A stretch of 64,000 nt of DNA from Imperialibacter roseus (GTDB lineage Bacteria > Bacteroidota > Bacteroidia > Cytophagales > Cyclobacteriaceae), in contig NZ_CP136051.1 in assembly GCF_032999765.1 (NCBI RefSeq), forward strand, positions 5,164,501 through 5,228,500. The letters are read 5' to 3'. Below, in pieces: positions 51,745-60,302 of this stretch; positions within the stretch are counted from its first letter, which is position 1; every line of letters begins with the position of its first letter. The notes beneath the pieces are model-generated. The model searched no databases and was not told where the DNA came from. It saw only the letters and a list, made by a program, of their open reading frames with translations. The translations under genes were made by a program, and so were the position numbers.

Positions 51745-54117
51745 TTAACTTTTTTCCTTATGATCCTCGTCGTAATAGCCGTAACCGTAGCCATAGCCGT
51801 AACCATAGCCATAGCCTTTCTTATTCAGAATTTTTACTGAGTTCAGAATGACAGAAATGTTGTTGAACTTGTTCATTTTGATCAGCTTCTGTAGCGTTTT
51901 TAAGAAAACCTTCCTGGAATAGTCAGCCCTTACTACATACAGGGTTAAATCCGCTTTCTTCATTACAATCACGCCGTCTGTCACCAAGCCAACAGGAGGT
52001 GTATCAAGAATTACTACGTCATACGTTTTCGATGCTTGTCTGATAAAATTGTCAAACCTCTCCCCAAGCATCAACTCAGAGGGATTTGGAGGAATAGGGC
52101 CAGCGCCTAAGTATTCAAGTCCCTCAATCTCTGTCGTCTGCACACAATCCTCAAATTTGTCCCGCCCGATAAGGACAGTAGACATCCCCTTGTCATCTTT
52201 CTCTCTACCAAACGCCAAATGTATCTTGGGCTTTCGCATATCAAGATCCACCACAAGCACCTTCTGTCCTGTTTTAGCCAAAATACCACCCAGATTTACT
52301 GCTACAAACGTTTTGCCTTCACCGCTAATGGTAGAAGTCACAGCAATTACCCGCTGGTCTCCACCATTGAGTAAAAAGTCCATGTTTGTCCTGATACTGC
52401 GTAGCGACTCGCTTAATACCGACTGAGGAACTTTATGTACCAACAGCCTTGTAGTCAGCAACTTCTCTCTCTTGTACACCGGAATGGAACCAAGAACTGG
52501 CACGCTAACCAGGCGCTCAAGCTCTCTTTGATGAGATATCTTATTGTCCAACAGGTACCTCAAGCCAATAAAGAGAAGGCTCAACAAAAGGCCGCTAACG
52601 GCACCAACACCATAAATGAGCAGCTGTTTCGGATGCACCGGATCCACTGGCAAAGATGCGGGCGACAGAATGTCGAAATCCTGAACCGTTCCCGCTTTGG
52701 CGATTTCCAGCTCGGCCTTGCTTTTTATTAAGGAGAAATAGAACTCCTCCTGAAGATTGTAAAACCTTCTTGTTTTGTTAAACTCGGTACCCATCGAAGG
52801 TAATTCGACGAAGTTACGTTCGAGGTTGGCCTTTCTAACGTCCAGCTCCCTGAGCGCCTTCACAAGGTTTTCTCTGTACTCCTCTGTGATGCTCGTTACA
52901 TTTTTCTTCAAAGTTGCCAGCCGCTGAGTCATGCGAGAGACGGCATAGGTATTCTCACTGTAAGAACCCAGTAACAATTCCCGCTCGCCGAACAACTTGT
53001 TATATTCTGTCAAAGAACTGGATATGAACTCTGGTAAAGACCTGGAGCTGTAGTTAGCTAGCAGCAATGGCTCATTCCTGTCCATTTGCTCCTGTGCCAT
53101 CTGAATATTGGTCAGCTTGTTTTGAAGGTCGTATCGCTGTGAGTCGAGCGACTGTAACAGCACGATTGTTCGACCTAAGTCCGTCTGAATATTGGTGGTT
53201 CGGTTCTCAATGGTAAAGTTTTCAAAATAGTCCTCGTACTCTTCTATTTTCCTTTCGGTAATTCCCAGTTGCTCATTCAGGAATGAAAGCTTTTGCTCAA
53301 TAGCCTGGTTTTTTTCTTCCGTTGTGTATTTGAGATAAAGGGTGTCAATAGCGGTCACAAAATCCCTTGCTTTATACTTATTGAAGTCTCTCAAAGAGAT
53401 CTTTATCGTTTTTGCACTAAAGTTGAGTGGCTGAACCGTAACGTTTGACTGGAAAAAATTTATCAGGGCCGACTCGCTGTTAATCGTAAAGTAATATTTG
53501 CCAATACCGTTGTCATCGGCGAAATTCTCAGTCTTCTCAATCAGAAGGTTGTAGTCAGCGGTGCTGATGGTTTCGCCAAATTCATGCCGGGAGGTGCCTG
53601 ACTGCTCAGCTGGTGGAAAGGATAGTTCAAATTCGTTTTCCGAAATAATTTCGATATCGATAGGCCTATCGAAAAAACCAGCGTTATGCAACTTATAACT
53701 AACCACAAATGGGCTGTTCCGGTATCGCTCCTCAGTAAGGATATTCCCATAGTAGTGGTAAGACACATTGTAATTAATCGCCTCAACCACCCGACTGAAA
53801 AACAGGTTTGATTTAAGAAGTTCGATCTCACCTGATAGCGAGTTCACGCCAGAGTTCTCCAGGGGATTTTGCACCCCCAAAATCACTGCTTCATTCTGAA
53901 TATTGAGTTTCAGTTGCGACTCGGATTCGTATACGGGCTTGGTGTATCTGAGAAAAGCGTATGAAGCGGTTCCAGCGACAGCAAAAATGGCTGCCACATA
54001 CAAAATACTACTCCTTACTACCTGAAGTAGCTTTTCGACGTCAAGGTCGTTGAACGCTTCTGATTCATTCACATCCGAACCTAAACCTGCACCGCTTGTG
54101 TTGCTGCTTTCTGTCAA
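51745..54117 (-). CDS. Wzc-like polysaccharide co-polymerase / tyrosine autokinase
   Basis: Inner-membrane protein controlling chain length and export of exopolysaccharide. At 790 residues, it has an N-terminal Wzz domain with TM1 near 38-58, a long periplasmic coiled-coil region (about 80-490), TM2 near 510-530 and a cytosolic bacterial tyrosine kinase. Walker A is STISGEGKTFVAVNLG (about residue 600), Walker A' VLVVDLDMRKPK and Walker B VVILDTPPVG. The C-terminal tyrosine cluster is a perfect (Gly-Tyr)7-Tyr run, the likely autophosphorylation site. It follows the Wza-like gene by 9 bp. No cognate phosphatase is in the window. Confidence 0.93.
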   Translation of the reverse strand: MTESSNTSGAGLGSDVNESEAFNDLDVEKLLQVVRSSILYVAAIFAVAGTASYAFLRYTKPVYESESQLKLNIQNEAVILGVQNPLENSGVNSLSGEIELLKSNLFFSRVVEAINYNVSYHYYGNILTEERYRNSPFVVSYKLHNAGFFDRPIDIEIISENEFELSFPPAEQSGTSRHEFGETISTADYNLLIEKTENFADDNGIGKYYFTINSESALINFFQSNVTVQPLNFSAKTIKISLRDFNKYKARDFVTAIDTLYLKYTTEEKNQAIEQKLSFLNEQLGITERKIEEYEDYFENFTIENRTTNIQTDLGRTIVLLQSLDSQRYDLQNKLTNIQMAQEQMDRNEPLLLANYSSRSLPEFISSSLTEYNKLFGERELLLGSYSENTYAVSRMTQRLATLKKNVTSITEEYRENLVKALRELDVRKANLERNFVELPSMGTEFNKTRRFYNLQEEFYFSLIKSKAELEIAKAGTVQDFDILSPASLPVDPVHPKQLLIYGVGAVSGLLLSLLFIGLRYLLDNKISHQRELERLVSVPVLGSIPVYKREKLLTTRLLVHKVPQSVLSESLRSIRTNMDFLLNGGDQRVIAVTSTISGEGKTFVAVNLGGILAKTGQKVLVVDLDMRKPKIHLAFGREKDDKGMSTVLIGRDKFEDCVQTTEIEGLEYLGAGPIPPNPSELMLGERFDNFIRQASKTYDVVILDTPPVGLVTDGVIVMKKADLTLYVVRADYSRKVFLKTLQKLIKMNKFNNISVILNSVKILNKKGYGYGYGYGYGYGYYDEDHKEKS
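51772..51816 (-). repeat. Hexanucleotide (Gly-Tyr) repeat in the Wzc tail
   Basis: Seven GGY-TAY units plus one extra TAC codon encode (GY)7Y at the C-terminus of the Wzc-like kinase. The units are close but not identical in DNA, so slippage would be moderate and in frame. Confidence 0.9.
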
Positions 54118-54126
54118 TTGCTCACT

Positions 54127-54909
54127 TTAGTTAAGATTGATGCTTTTTACTACCAAAGCCAAAGTTATTACCCCAGTGATCAGACTTAAAATTGGGGATA
54201 CGTCTCTGAGAGACTCTATCCACACCCGCCTCCACGGGTCAATATAGACGATGTCGCCTGGCTCCAGCCTCACAATAGATGATCGCATTCCACTAACGGT
54301 TGACAAATCGATCATGTATACCTCTGGGTTGTTCAGGTTCCCCCTAATTAGCCGTACAGTCTGACTTTTAGCCCCCTGATTAATTCCTCCCGACAAAGCA
54401 ATCACCTCAATGAGTGAAGTATTTTCATTGACCAGCGGAATCACCTGTCCGCCGTTGGCGCCAAGCACAATCACCCTCCTGTTTTCGTAACGCAATACAA
54501 CATAAGGGTCTATATAGTGCTCACTATAAAGTGCCTGAAGTTTTTGTTCTGCTTCGTATATAGTCATGCCGAGGATATCGACATCTCCAACCATGGGTAG
54601 TTTCACCAGACCATCCTGCCTGACCAAATAAACGAACTGACGGGTATTTTGCATGTTCTGATTCGTCATGCCCTGGCGAAGCTCAAAATTTGGATCAACA
54701 ATTCTTTCGCCTCCGTTGGTGAACACATCTAACCTCAGATAGTCGTCTTTCTTTATCTGATAATTCTTCTCTGCCAAAGAAACTGCCTGCTTGAGGTCTG
54801 ATTCGGTGAACTCCTCGTCCATCTTGAACATGATATCCTGCTTGTAGAGCTTGCAGGAACTCAATATAAGTAATGCAAAAAAAACAACTGTTCTTCCACA
54901 GTTCTTCAT
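54127..54909 (-). CDS. Wza-like polysaccharide export lipoprotein
   Basis: Outer-membrane or periplasmic export protein for polysaccharide. I start it at the ATG 54907-54909, giving a lipoprotein signal with lipobox LILSSC; a longer frame starts at 54951. The Poly_export domain lies around residues 40-125 (VDPNFELRQGMTNQNM, VYLVRQDGLVKLPMVGDVDILGMTIYEAEQKLQALYSEHYIDPYVVL) and a SLBB-like part follows (RRVIVLGANGGQVIPLVNENTSLIEVIALSGGI). A C-terminal hydrophobic span (VSPILSLITGVITLALVV) fits the outer-membrane helix of Wza. Upstream is a glycosyltransferase, downstream Wzc. Confidence 0.9.
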   Translation of the reverse strand: MKNCGRTVVFFALLILSSCKLYKQDIMFKMDEEFTESDLKQAVSLAEKNYQIKKDDYLRLDVFTNGGERIVDPNFELRQGMTNQNMQNTRQFVYLVRQDGLVKLPMVGDVDILGMTIYEAEQKLQALYSEHYIDPYVVLRYENRRVIVLGANGGQVIPLVNENTSLIEVIALSGGINQGAKSQTVRLIRGNLNNPEVYMIDLSTVSGMRSSIVRLEPGDIVYIDPWRRVWIESLRDVSPILSLITGVITLALVVKSINLN

Positions 54910-54974
54910 ACCATGCTTCGATAAAGTAGAAAAGTTAACCCTGGAGGTCAATTAATGCGGAAAAGTAAAGATTC

Positions 54975-56123
54975 TCAACCAAATACTTCTTTTAATTGAT
55001 GAGTTTTTGGTGTCTCAGCGGAAGTATAGGAGTCAATTTTTTCTAAGTACTCGTCAACAACGAAGCTGTCGTCAAAGTGTGTGATAACATGCTGTCTGGC
55101 GTTTTCGCCCATTGCGCTTCTTTCTTTGTCGGTGAAGAACATCATTCGCTGCATGGCATCAGCAAGGCTGTTAACGTCTCGCTCCTTGCAAAGCAGTCCC
55201 GTAACACCATCATGTACTACTGCGTTGCACCCGGGGACGTCTGACGCTATCAGGGGCCTGCTCATAGCGGCACCCTCCAGCAAGGTTTTGGGCAGCCCTT
55301 CTCTGTAAGATGGAAGTACGACCACATGGGCTCTGGCAATCCAGTCCTCAACCTTATCGGTAACTCCCACATATTCAATGACCTTTTCGTCATGCCACTG
55401 CTGAACCGTAGCGGCAGATATTGCTCTCAAATGCTTTTTCTCAATTTGCCCAAGCAGGAGAAACTTTACATTAAGGCCTTTTCCTTTCAAAATTCTGGCT
55501 GCTTCCACATATTCTTTCACTCCCTTCTCCACCAGAATTCTCGCCACCATCAGAAAAGTGAAATGCCCATTTGTATTGAATTTTGGAAAAAACCTGTGGT
55601 GGTCGATACCCGAACCAGGAATAACGCTTGTAGAAGGGCCTTCAGGATTCACCAAGGATATGAAGAGCTTTTTGTCGTCAGGGTTCTGAAAAAAAATGTG
55701 ATCGGCAAACTTGAACGAGTGCTTGTAAAGCTGCACCGCCACAGATAAAACCCAGTTGTCTTGAATAAAGACAGTTCCTAAGCCGCTCACGTTATTAATA
55801 ACAGCGGCACTACCAGCAAGTTTGGCAGCGAGCGTGCCGTAAATACCTGGCTTAATAGTATAGTGAAGAAAAACATCTGCCTTCACTTTTTTGTATATTC
55901 TGATAAGTCGAAACAGAAGCAGCAGGTCACGTATCGGATTTACTCCCGTAGTGTTCATGGGAACCGGATAAAACTCGCAGCCCATTGCCACCAATTTTTT
56001 AGAGTACTCATCCTCTGGCGCAATAGCTATCACTTCATCTCCCCTCTCCAAAAGAGCGTGAATAAGGTTCTTTCGAAAGTTGAATACGTTCCAGGACGAA
56101 TTGATGACGATAGCAATTCTCAT
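54975..56123 (-). CDS. Glycosyltransferase family 4
   Basis: A 382-residue retaining GT-B transferase. The N-terminal domain opens MRIAIVINSSWNVFNFRKNLIHALLERGDEVIAIAPED, as in GT4 enzymes. The C-terminal domain has NGHFTFLMVARILVEKGVKEYVEAARIL and the nucleotide-sugar-binding ExxxxxxxE-type motif in SYREGLPKTLLEGAAMSRPLIASDVPG. It probably adds a sugar to the lipid-linked repeat of the exopolysaccharide. It heads the GT4-Wza-Wzc unit; wzx, wzy and other transferases are not present, so the locus is incomplete here. Confidence 0.92.
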   Translation of the reverse strand: MRIAIVINSSWNVFNFRKNLIHALLERGDEVIAIAPEDEYSKKLVAMGCEFYPVPMNTTGVNPIRDLLLLFRLIRIYKKVKADVFLHYTIKPGIYGTLAAKLAGSAAVINNVSGLGTVFIQDNWVLSVAVQLYKHSFKFADHIFFQNPDDKKLFISLVNPEGPSTSVIPGSGIDHHRFFPKFNTNGHFTFLMVARILVEKGVKEYVEAARILKGKGLNVKFLLLGQIEKKHLRAISAATVQQWHDEKVIEYVGVTDKVEDWIARAHVVVLPSYREGLPKTLLEGAAMSRPLIASDVPGCNAVVHDGVTGLLCKERDVNSLADAMQRMMFFTDKERSAMGENARQHVITHFDDSFVVDEYLEKIDSYTSAETPKTHQLKEVFG

Positions 56124-56441
56124 AATAAGGCGAGGTGGTTTATAAACGGTCGATGCAAGTAATTGTTTCTACTTCGTTAAAACATATTTGAAAGAAAACC
56201 GAGAAACAAAAACCAAATGCGACAGACTGACTATATTTCCAATGGTTGTGCAAATTATTATTATTCCTCTAATTAGTTAAACTTAATTAATGAAGTTTAA
56301 AATTAGATGGAGGTCTAACTCCTTCTTGTCTTATCGAAAGTATTAATTATTAGAGAAGGAAAATCAATAATCAGATGAATGGGGTGAACTTTTCGATGAA
56401 CGATTGCTATTTATTGGTTTACTTGCAAGTTACTTCAACAA
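56124..56441. other. Divergent intergenic region (exopolysaccharide unit / hflX)
   Basis: This 318-bp AT-rich gap must hold promoters for both flanking genes. I find no exact TAnnTTTG box on either strand; CATATTTG at 56181-56188 (+) with a TTG about 17 bp upstream is the closest, and it lies about 250 bp before hflX. Short AT palindromes (TTAATTAA-like near 56283) are present. No ORF or RNA gene is visible. Confidence 0.4.
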
Positions 56442-57653
56442 ATGGATAAACTTATCTCTACGGCCCCAGTTCCACTCAAAGCTGTGTTAGTAGCTTTGAT
56501 TAATAAAGATCAGCCGCCATCAAAGGCGGAGGAATTCCTTGATGAGCTGGAGTTCCTGGCGCAAACGCTTGGCCTGGAAATTAAGGGAAAATTTTCCCAA
56601 CGGCTGCCCAGACCTGATACACGCTCCTTCGTGGGCAAGGGAAAATTAGAGGAAATCAACACCTTCGTGAAAGCGGAAGAAATTGATGTGGTCATTTTCG
56701 ACGACGACCTTACGCCCTCTCAACTCAGAAACCTGGAAAACGAGCTAAAAGTAAAAATATACGACCGGAGCCTTCTTATCCTCGACATTTTTCTGGAGAG
56801 AGCCCAAACCTCCCAGGCGAGAACCCAGGTGGAGCTGGCACGATATGAATATTTGCTGCCAAGGCTTACAAGAATGTGGACTCACCTTGAAAGGCAAAGG
56901 GGCGGAACCGGCACCAGGGGCGGTGCTGGTGAAAAAGAAATAGAAACTGACCGCCGGGCCATTCGGGATCAAATTACTGTGCTCAAAAAGCGGCTGGAAA
57001 AAATAGAAAAACAAGGGATTACACAGCGCAAAGCCAGAGGGCAACTGGTAAGGGTGTCTCTGGTGGGCTATACGAACGTTGGCAAGTCCACGATTATGAA
57101 CAAGCTTAGCAAATCTGATGTGCTGGCCGAAAATAAGTTGTTTGCCACGGTTGACTCCACTGTCAGGAAAGTGGTTATCAACGATATTCCTTTCCTGCTC
57201 TCAGACACAGTCGGGTTTATCAGAAAACTGCCCCATGCACTCATCGAGTCGTTCAAGTCTACACTTGACGAAGTACGGGAGGCAGATATTCTCCTGCACG
57301 TAGTGGACATATCGCACCCGTCTTTTGAAGAACACGCAAAGGTGGTGGAAGCAACACTGAAAGAAATCGGCGCCGATGCTAAGCCTGTTATCACTGTTTT
57401 CAATAAAATAGATCTCATTCCTGAGGAGCCGCAGGAAGAAACAACGGATGAATTTGAGATCCAGGAGCCGGTAGCGCCCACACCAAGAGAACGTGCCCTG
57501 GCTCTTTACACCGAGAAACCCGACACAAAATTGATCTTCATTTCAGCCACGAGCAAGGGGGACATCAGCAAGCTGCGTGAAACGCTTTACAAGGAAGTAT
57601 TGGAGCATCACATTAGCATTTACCCCAATTACTTGAAAAACGTCAATTATTAA
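56442..57653 (+). CDS. hflX: Ribosome-associated GTPase HflX
   Basis: GTPase that splits stalled or stress-hibernating 70S ribosomes. The 403-residue protein has the N-terminal HflX domain (LGLEIKGKFSQRLPRPDTRSFVGKGKLEEI), the Gly-rich linker QRGGTGTRGGAGEKEIETDRR, and a G domain with G1 VGYTNVGKSTIMNKL (about 207-221), G3 DTVGFIRKLPHALIESF, and G4 NKID. The length is normal. It is divergent from the exopolysaccharide unit and followed by two tRNA genes, whose promoter overlaps its 3' end. Confidence 0.97.
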   Translation: MDKLISTAPVPLKAVLVALINKDQPPSKAEEFLDELEFLAQTLGLEIKGKFSQRLPRPDTRSFVGKGKLEEINTFVKAEEIDVVIFDDDLTPSQLRNLENELKVKIYDRSLLILDIFLERAQTSQARTQVELARYEYLLPRLTRMWTHLERQRGGTGTRGGAGEKEIETDRRAIRDQITVLKKRLEKIEKQGITQRKARGQLVRVSLVGYTNVGKSTIMNKLSKSDVLAENKLFATVDSTVRKVVINDIPFLLSDTVGFIRKLPHALIESFKSTLDEVREADILLHVVDISHPSFEEHAKVVEATLKEIGADAKPVITVFNKIDLIPEEPQEETTDEFEIQEPVAPTPRERALALYTEKPDTKLIFISATSKGDISKLRETLYKEVLEHHISIYPNYLKNVNY

Positions 57654-57663
57654 TTTAATTTTG
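57633..57663 (+). promoter_or_regulatory. Promoter of the tRNA-Arg pair
   Basis: TTG (57633-57635), 20-bp spacer, TAATTTTG (57656-57663): an exact Bacteroidota promoter form, 27 bp before the first tRNA. The -33 part lies inside the 3' end of hflX. Confidence 0.7.
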
Positions 57664-57690
57664 CACTCCTTTTTGTTGAAAAGACATCAA

Positions 57691-57762
57691 GGTCTCGTAG
57701 TTCAATGGATAGAATAGAAGTTTCCTAAACTTTAGATACAGGTTCGATTCCTGTCGAGACCA
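57691..57762 (+). tRNA. tRNA-Arg (anticodon CCT)
   Basis: Cloverleaf: acceptor GGTCTCG/CGAGACC, D-arm starting TAGTTC, anticodon stem GAAGT/ACTTT with loop TTCCTAA (anticodon CCT, reads AGG), T-arm ACAGG-TTCGATT-CCTGT, discriminator A. The 3' CCA is not encoded. Confidence 0.95.
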
Positions 57763-57805
57763 CTTCTTCGTGCAGCATTAAGACATTTGCTTTTCAATTC
57801 TTATC

Positions 57806-57877
57806 GGTCCCGTAGTAAAATGGATATTATGCAAGCCTCCGGAGCTTGAGGTGCAGGTTCGATTCCTGCCGGGACCA
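57806..57877 (+). tRNA. tRNA-Arg (anticodon CCG)
   Basis: Cloverleaf: acceptor GGTCCCG/CGGGACC, anticodon stem CAAGC/GCTTG with loop CTCCGGA (anticodon CCG, reads CGG), T-arm GCAGG-TTCGATT-CCTGC, discriminator A. The 3' CCA is not encoded. It lies 43 bp after the first tRNA and is probably co-transcribed. Confidence 0.95.
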
Positions 57878-57968
57878 CTTTTCATCTTTTTCGGAAAATT
57901 CTTCCTCCGAACACCAATTAAGCATTCTTTTCTTTTTTAAGCGGCGGTAATTCTGGAAATTACTACCA

Positions 57969-60302
57969 ATGAGAATCCAAATCGCCTGGCTGTGTCTTCT
58001 GTTCCTTGCATTTTGCGTCCCTTCAAAAGGACAAATCAGCAACTACTCATACACCACCCAAGTCGAGCTCCTGGCCAAAAAACAGGGCAAGTGGGAGAAA
58101 CGGCTTCTCCGACACCGCCTTCGGTTAACAACAACACCCGATGGCAAAACGGAACTAAAGGCACACCCAGTGTCAAATATCAAAAACCTGCGCTTTGCAT
58201 TTATTCTCGATAAAAATGGCGTCAAACAAAAGGTCAATAAAAAGCAGGTTATACAAACTATCTTAAGCCAGCAAGCCACACTGCCCTTGGCAACAACGTT
58301 GTCGATGGATGAAGAGACCACCGGGAAAACTCAACAAAAGTACAGCGACGACCTGCTCAATTTTACGATGGGCAAAAGGCCAAGCAGATGGGTCTACAGC
58401 CAGTGGATTACTCTGGCGCAGTGGGAGGGTGCTGCCACGCCTTCGGAAATCTCGGTACTGGTAAAAAGACCTTTTAGAAAGGTGGCAAGACTAACGCTGG
58501 AAGAGCTGAGGACAATTAGCCTCCCTTACCTACCGACGCTGTCAAATGTAGAATGTGTGCCCATCGACCGCTTTTTTGAGCTGCGAAAGCTTAAAGGCTA
58601 CGGTATTGACAAAATAACCTACCAACCCTACACCGGCCACGACCAGGACATTCTCAAAAGACGGCAGAGAATCTACTTTCCAAAGAACAAATACGAACCT
58701 GAGTCCGTCTCGATTGACTCACTCAGGAAATACCTGAACGACAATGACCTCAGCATTTTGAAGGCTGACTTTTATGGGTATTCTTCGTTGGAAGGCGACA
58801 GCCTCCTGAACCGCAACCTACAGGAAAAGCGGGCTTCATTTCTCTACAAACTGCTGAATGAAATGAGCAGCGACCCAGTGGAAGCAGATTCGATTGGCTT
58901 TGATGATGGTTATGAGGCGCTCGTGGCACTCGCAAAAAAGAATTCTATCAAGTGGATTCAAGCCATGCCAAAAGCCCAGTTGAAGGATACCTTGCAAAAG
59001 GATACCCTTTTGCTCGCCAGGCTGGAGCCTCTGCTACAGCAATCCAGAAAAGCCGAACTGCAATTAGTTTTGGCCAAAGGGCTTAACAAAGAAGAGCGGA
59101 TTGACAAGGCCTTCAGGGTGTTGAACCAGACTGCCTACAGAGTGGTAGCCACCCGATCTGGACACATAGGCACAGTCGACCAGCAACGGGTCAGCGGCAT
59201 TCTTCATTACCTTTTCAGAATCTACGTGGGCGACGAAATCACAAGTGACGAGTTGGTGTATGCCGTTAACGCAGCTCCCAATGCCCCATTCGTTCGGGTG
59301 CTTTTCATGTATATGCTCATCGAGCAGTTTGAGAGGAAGCGGCCGATTCAGGTAGACTCGCTGGTATGGCATAACAAGCTAGCGGAATTTGACCGGGATC
59401 GATTGTTCGAAGCAGCCAACGAGGACATCATTTCTCTGCTTTATTCGAAAACCATAGCTGCCAATACCAAGACTATGCTCAACGGGATGGCCGTCGATCT
59501 GCAATATTATACGTTCAAATACATTATGAATGGCTCGCTGAGCCCATCAGTGCTATGTCGGTTTTCTTACCCAAATACGCCTGGATTTTATGCCCTCAAA
59601 CTCAATCATTATGCCTTCCTCCAGCAGTTGCCGCCAAACCTGGCCGCTGGAGTAAGCTGCTACTCTGGCAGGGAATATGAGTACTCGTACAAAGGTGCAA
59701 GCCACCGGTTCAGATCAACAGATGTGGAGGGTCTGGCTGAAAGGCTTGAGCAAAGTGCCCGCACTTATCAATCAGCTTTTGAGAACGGGAACCTGGAACC
59801 ACCGTCCTTTTACAAAGGGTCTTATTCTGACTACTACTTCTTTCTTAAAGTCCTCTTTATCAATGAAGACGAAACCATGCTGCGCCTGGTTAACCAGTCT
59901 GATCAGATGATAGAGTTTGACCTTTATCACTTTATTGACTATCAGGTTGAAAGCTTTGACCCAGTCCGCAATTTTTGGCTGGACGAAGACATCTCCATTC
60001 AAAAGATGCAGGAGCTTGTGAGAAGATTGGCAAGAGATCCCGGTCGGTTATGCCCTGTGCTGATTGAAAACATTTCCCTAAGCTTTTATTTGAAATCGCT
60101 CTATTATCTCAACAACTACTACGACCCAACCAACCCCCACCACATGGCGCTTGCCAGAGACGCTCTTTCGTACATCAGTAGCTACTACAGAAACAAGAAG
60201 GCCTTTATGACTGCTGAATTGCAAGACCTTATCCAGCGCCAAATCAACTTCTTCCATTTGATGCCCGGCACAAAGGATATCTCAGAGTACGCCATAGATT
60301 AG
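57969..60302 (+). CDS. Large exported protein of unknown function with an OmpA-like segment
   Basis: A 777-residue protein with a signal peptide (about residues 1-21, ending SKG-Q). I do not recognise the whole. Residues about 228-295 look like an OmpA/MotB-type peptidoglycan-binding domain: RRQRIYFPKNKYEPESVSID, then a helix, then KADFYGYSSLEGD and NRNLQEKRASFLYKLL, matching the family's strand and the Gly-x-(A/S)-(S/D)-x-x-G...N..L...RA pattern. The C-terminal 450 residues are helical and without known motifs. Probably periplasmic or outer-membrane linked. The stop codon overlaps the stop of the convergent gene. Confidence 0.7.
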   Translation: MRIQIAWLCLLFLAFCVPSKGQISNYSYTTQVELLAKKQGKWEKRLLRHRLRLTTTPDGKTELKAHPVSNIKNLRFAFILDKNGVKQKVNKKQVIQTILSQQATLPLATTLSMDEETTGKTQQKYSDDLLNFTMGKRPSRWVYSQWITLAQWEGAATPSEISVLVKRPFRKVARLTLEELRTISLPYLPTLSNVECVPIDRFFELRKLKGYGIDKITYQPYTGHDQDILKRRQRIYFPKNKYEPESVSIDSLRKYLNDNDLSILKADFYGYSSLEGDSLLNRNLQEKRASFLYKLLNEMSSDPVEADSIGFDDGYEALVALAKKNSIKWIQAMPKAQLKDTLQKDTLLLARLEPLLQQSRKAELQLVLAKGLNKEERIDKAFRVLNQTAYRVVATRSGHIGTVDQQRVSGILHYLFRIYVGDEITSDELVYAVNAAPNAPFVRVLFMYMLIEQFERKRPIQVDSLVWHNKLAEFDRDRLFEAANEDIISLLYSKTIAANTKTMLNGMAVDLQYYTFKYIMNGSLSPSVLCRFSYPNTPGFYALKLNHYAFLQQLPPNLAAGVSCYSGREYEYSYKGASHRFRSTDVEGLAERLEQSARTYQSAFENGNLEPPSFYKGSYSDYYFFLKVLFINEDETMLRLVNQSDQMIEFDLYHFIDYQVESFDPVRNFWLDEDISIQKMQELVRRLARDPGRLCPVLIENISLSFYLKSLYYLNNYYDPTNPHHMALARDALSYISSYYRNKKAFMTAELQDLIQRQINFFHLMPGTKDISEYAID

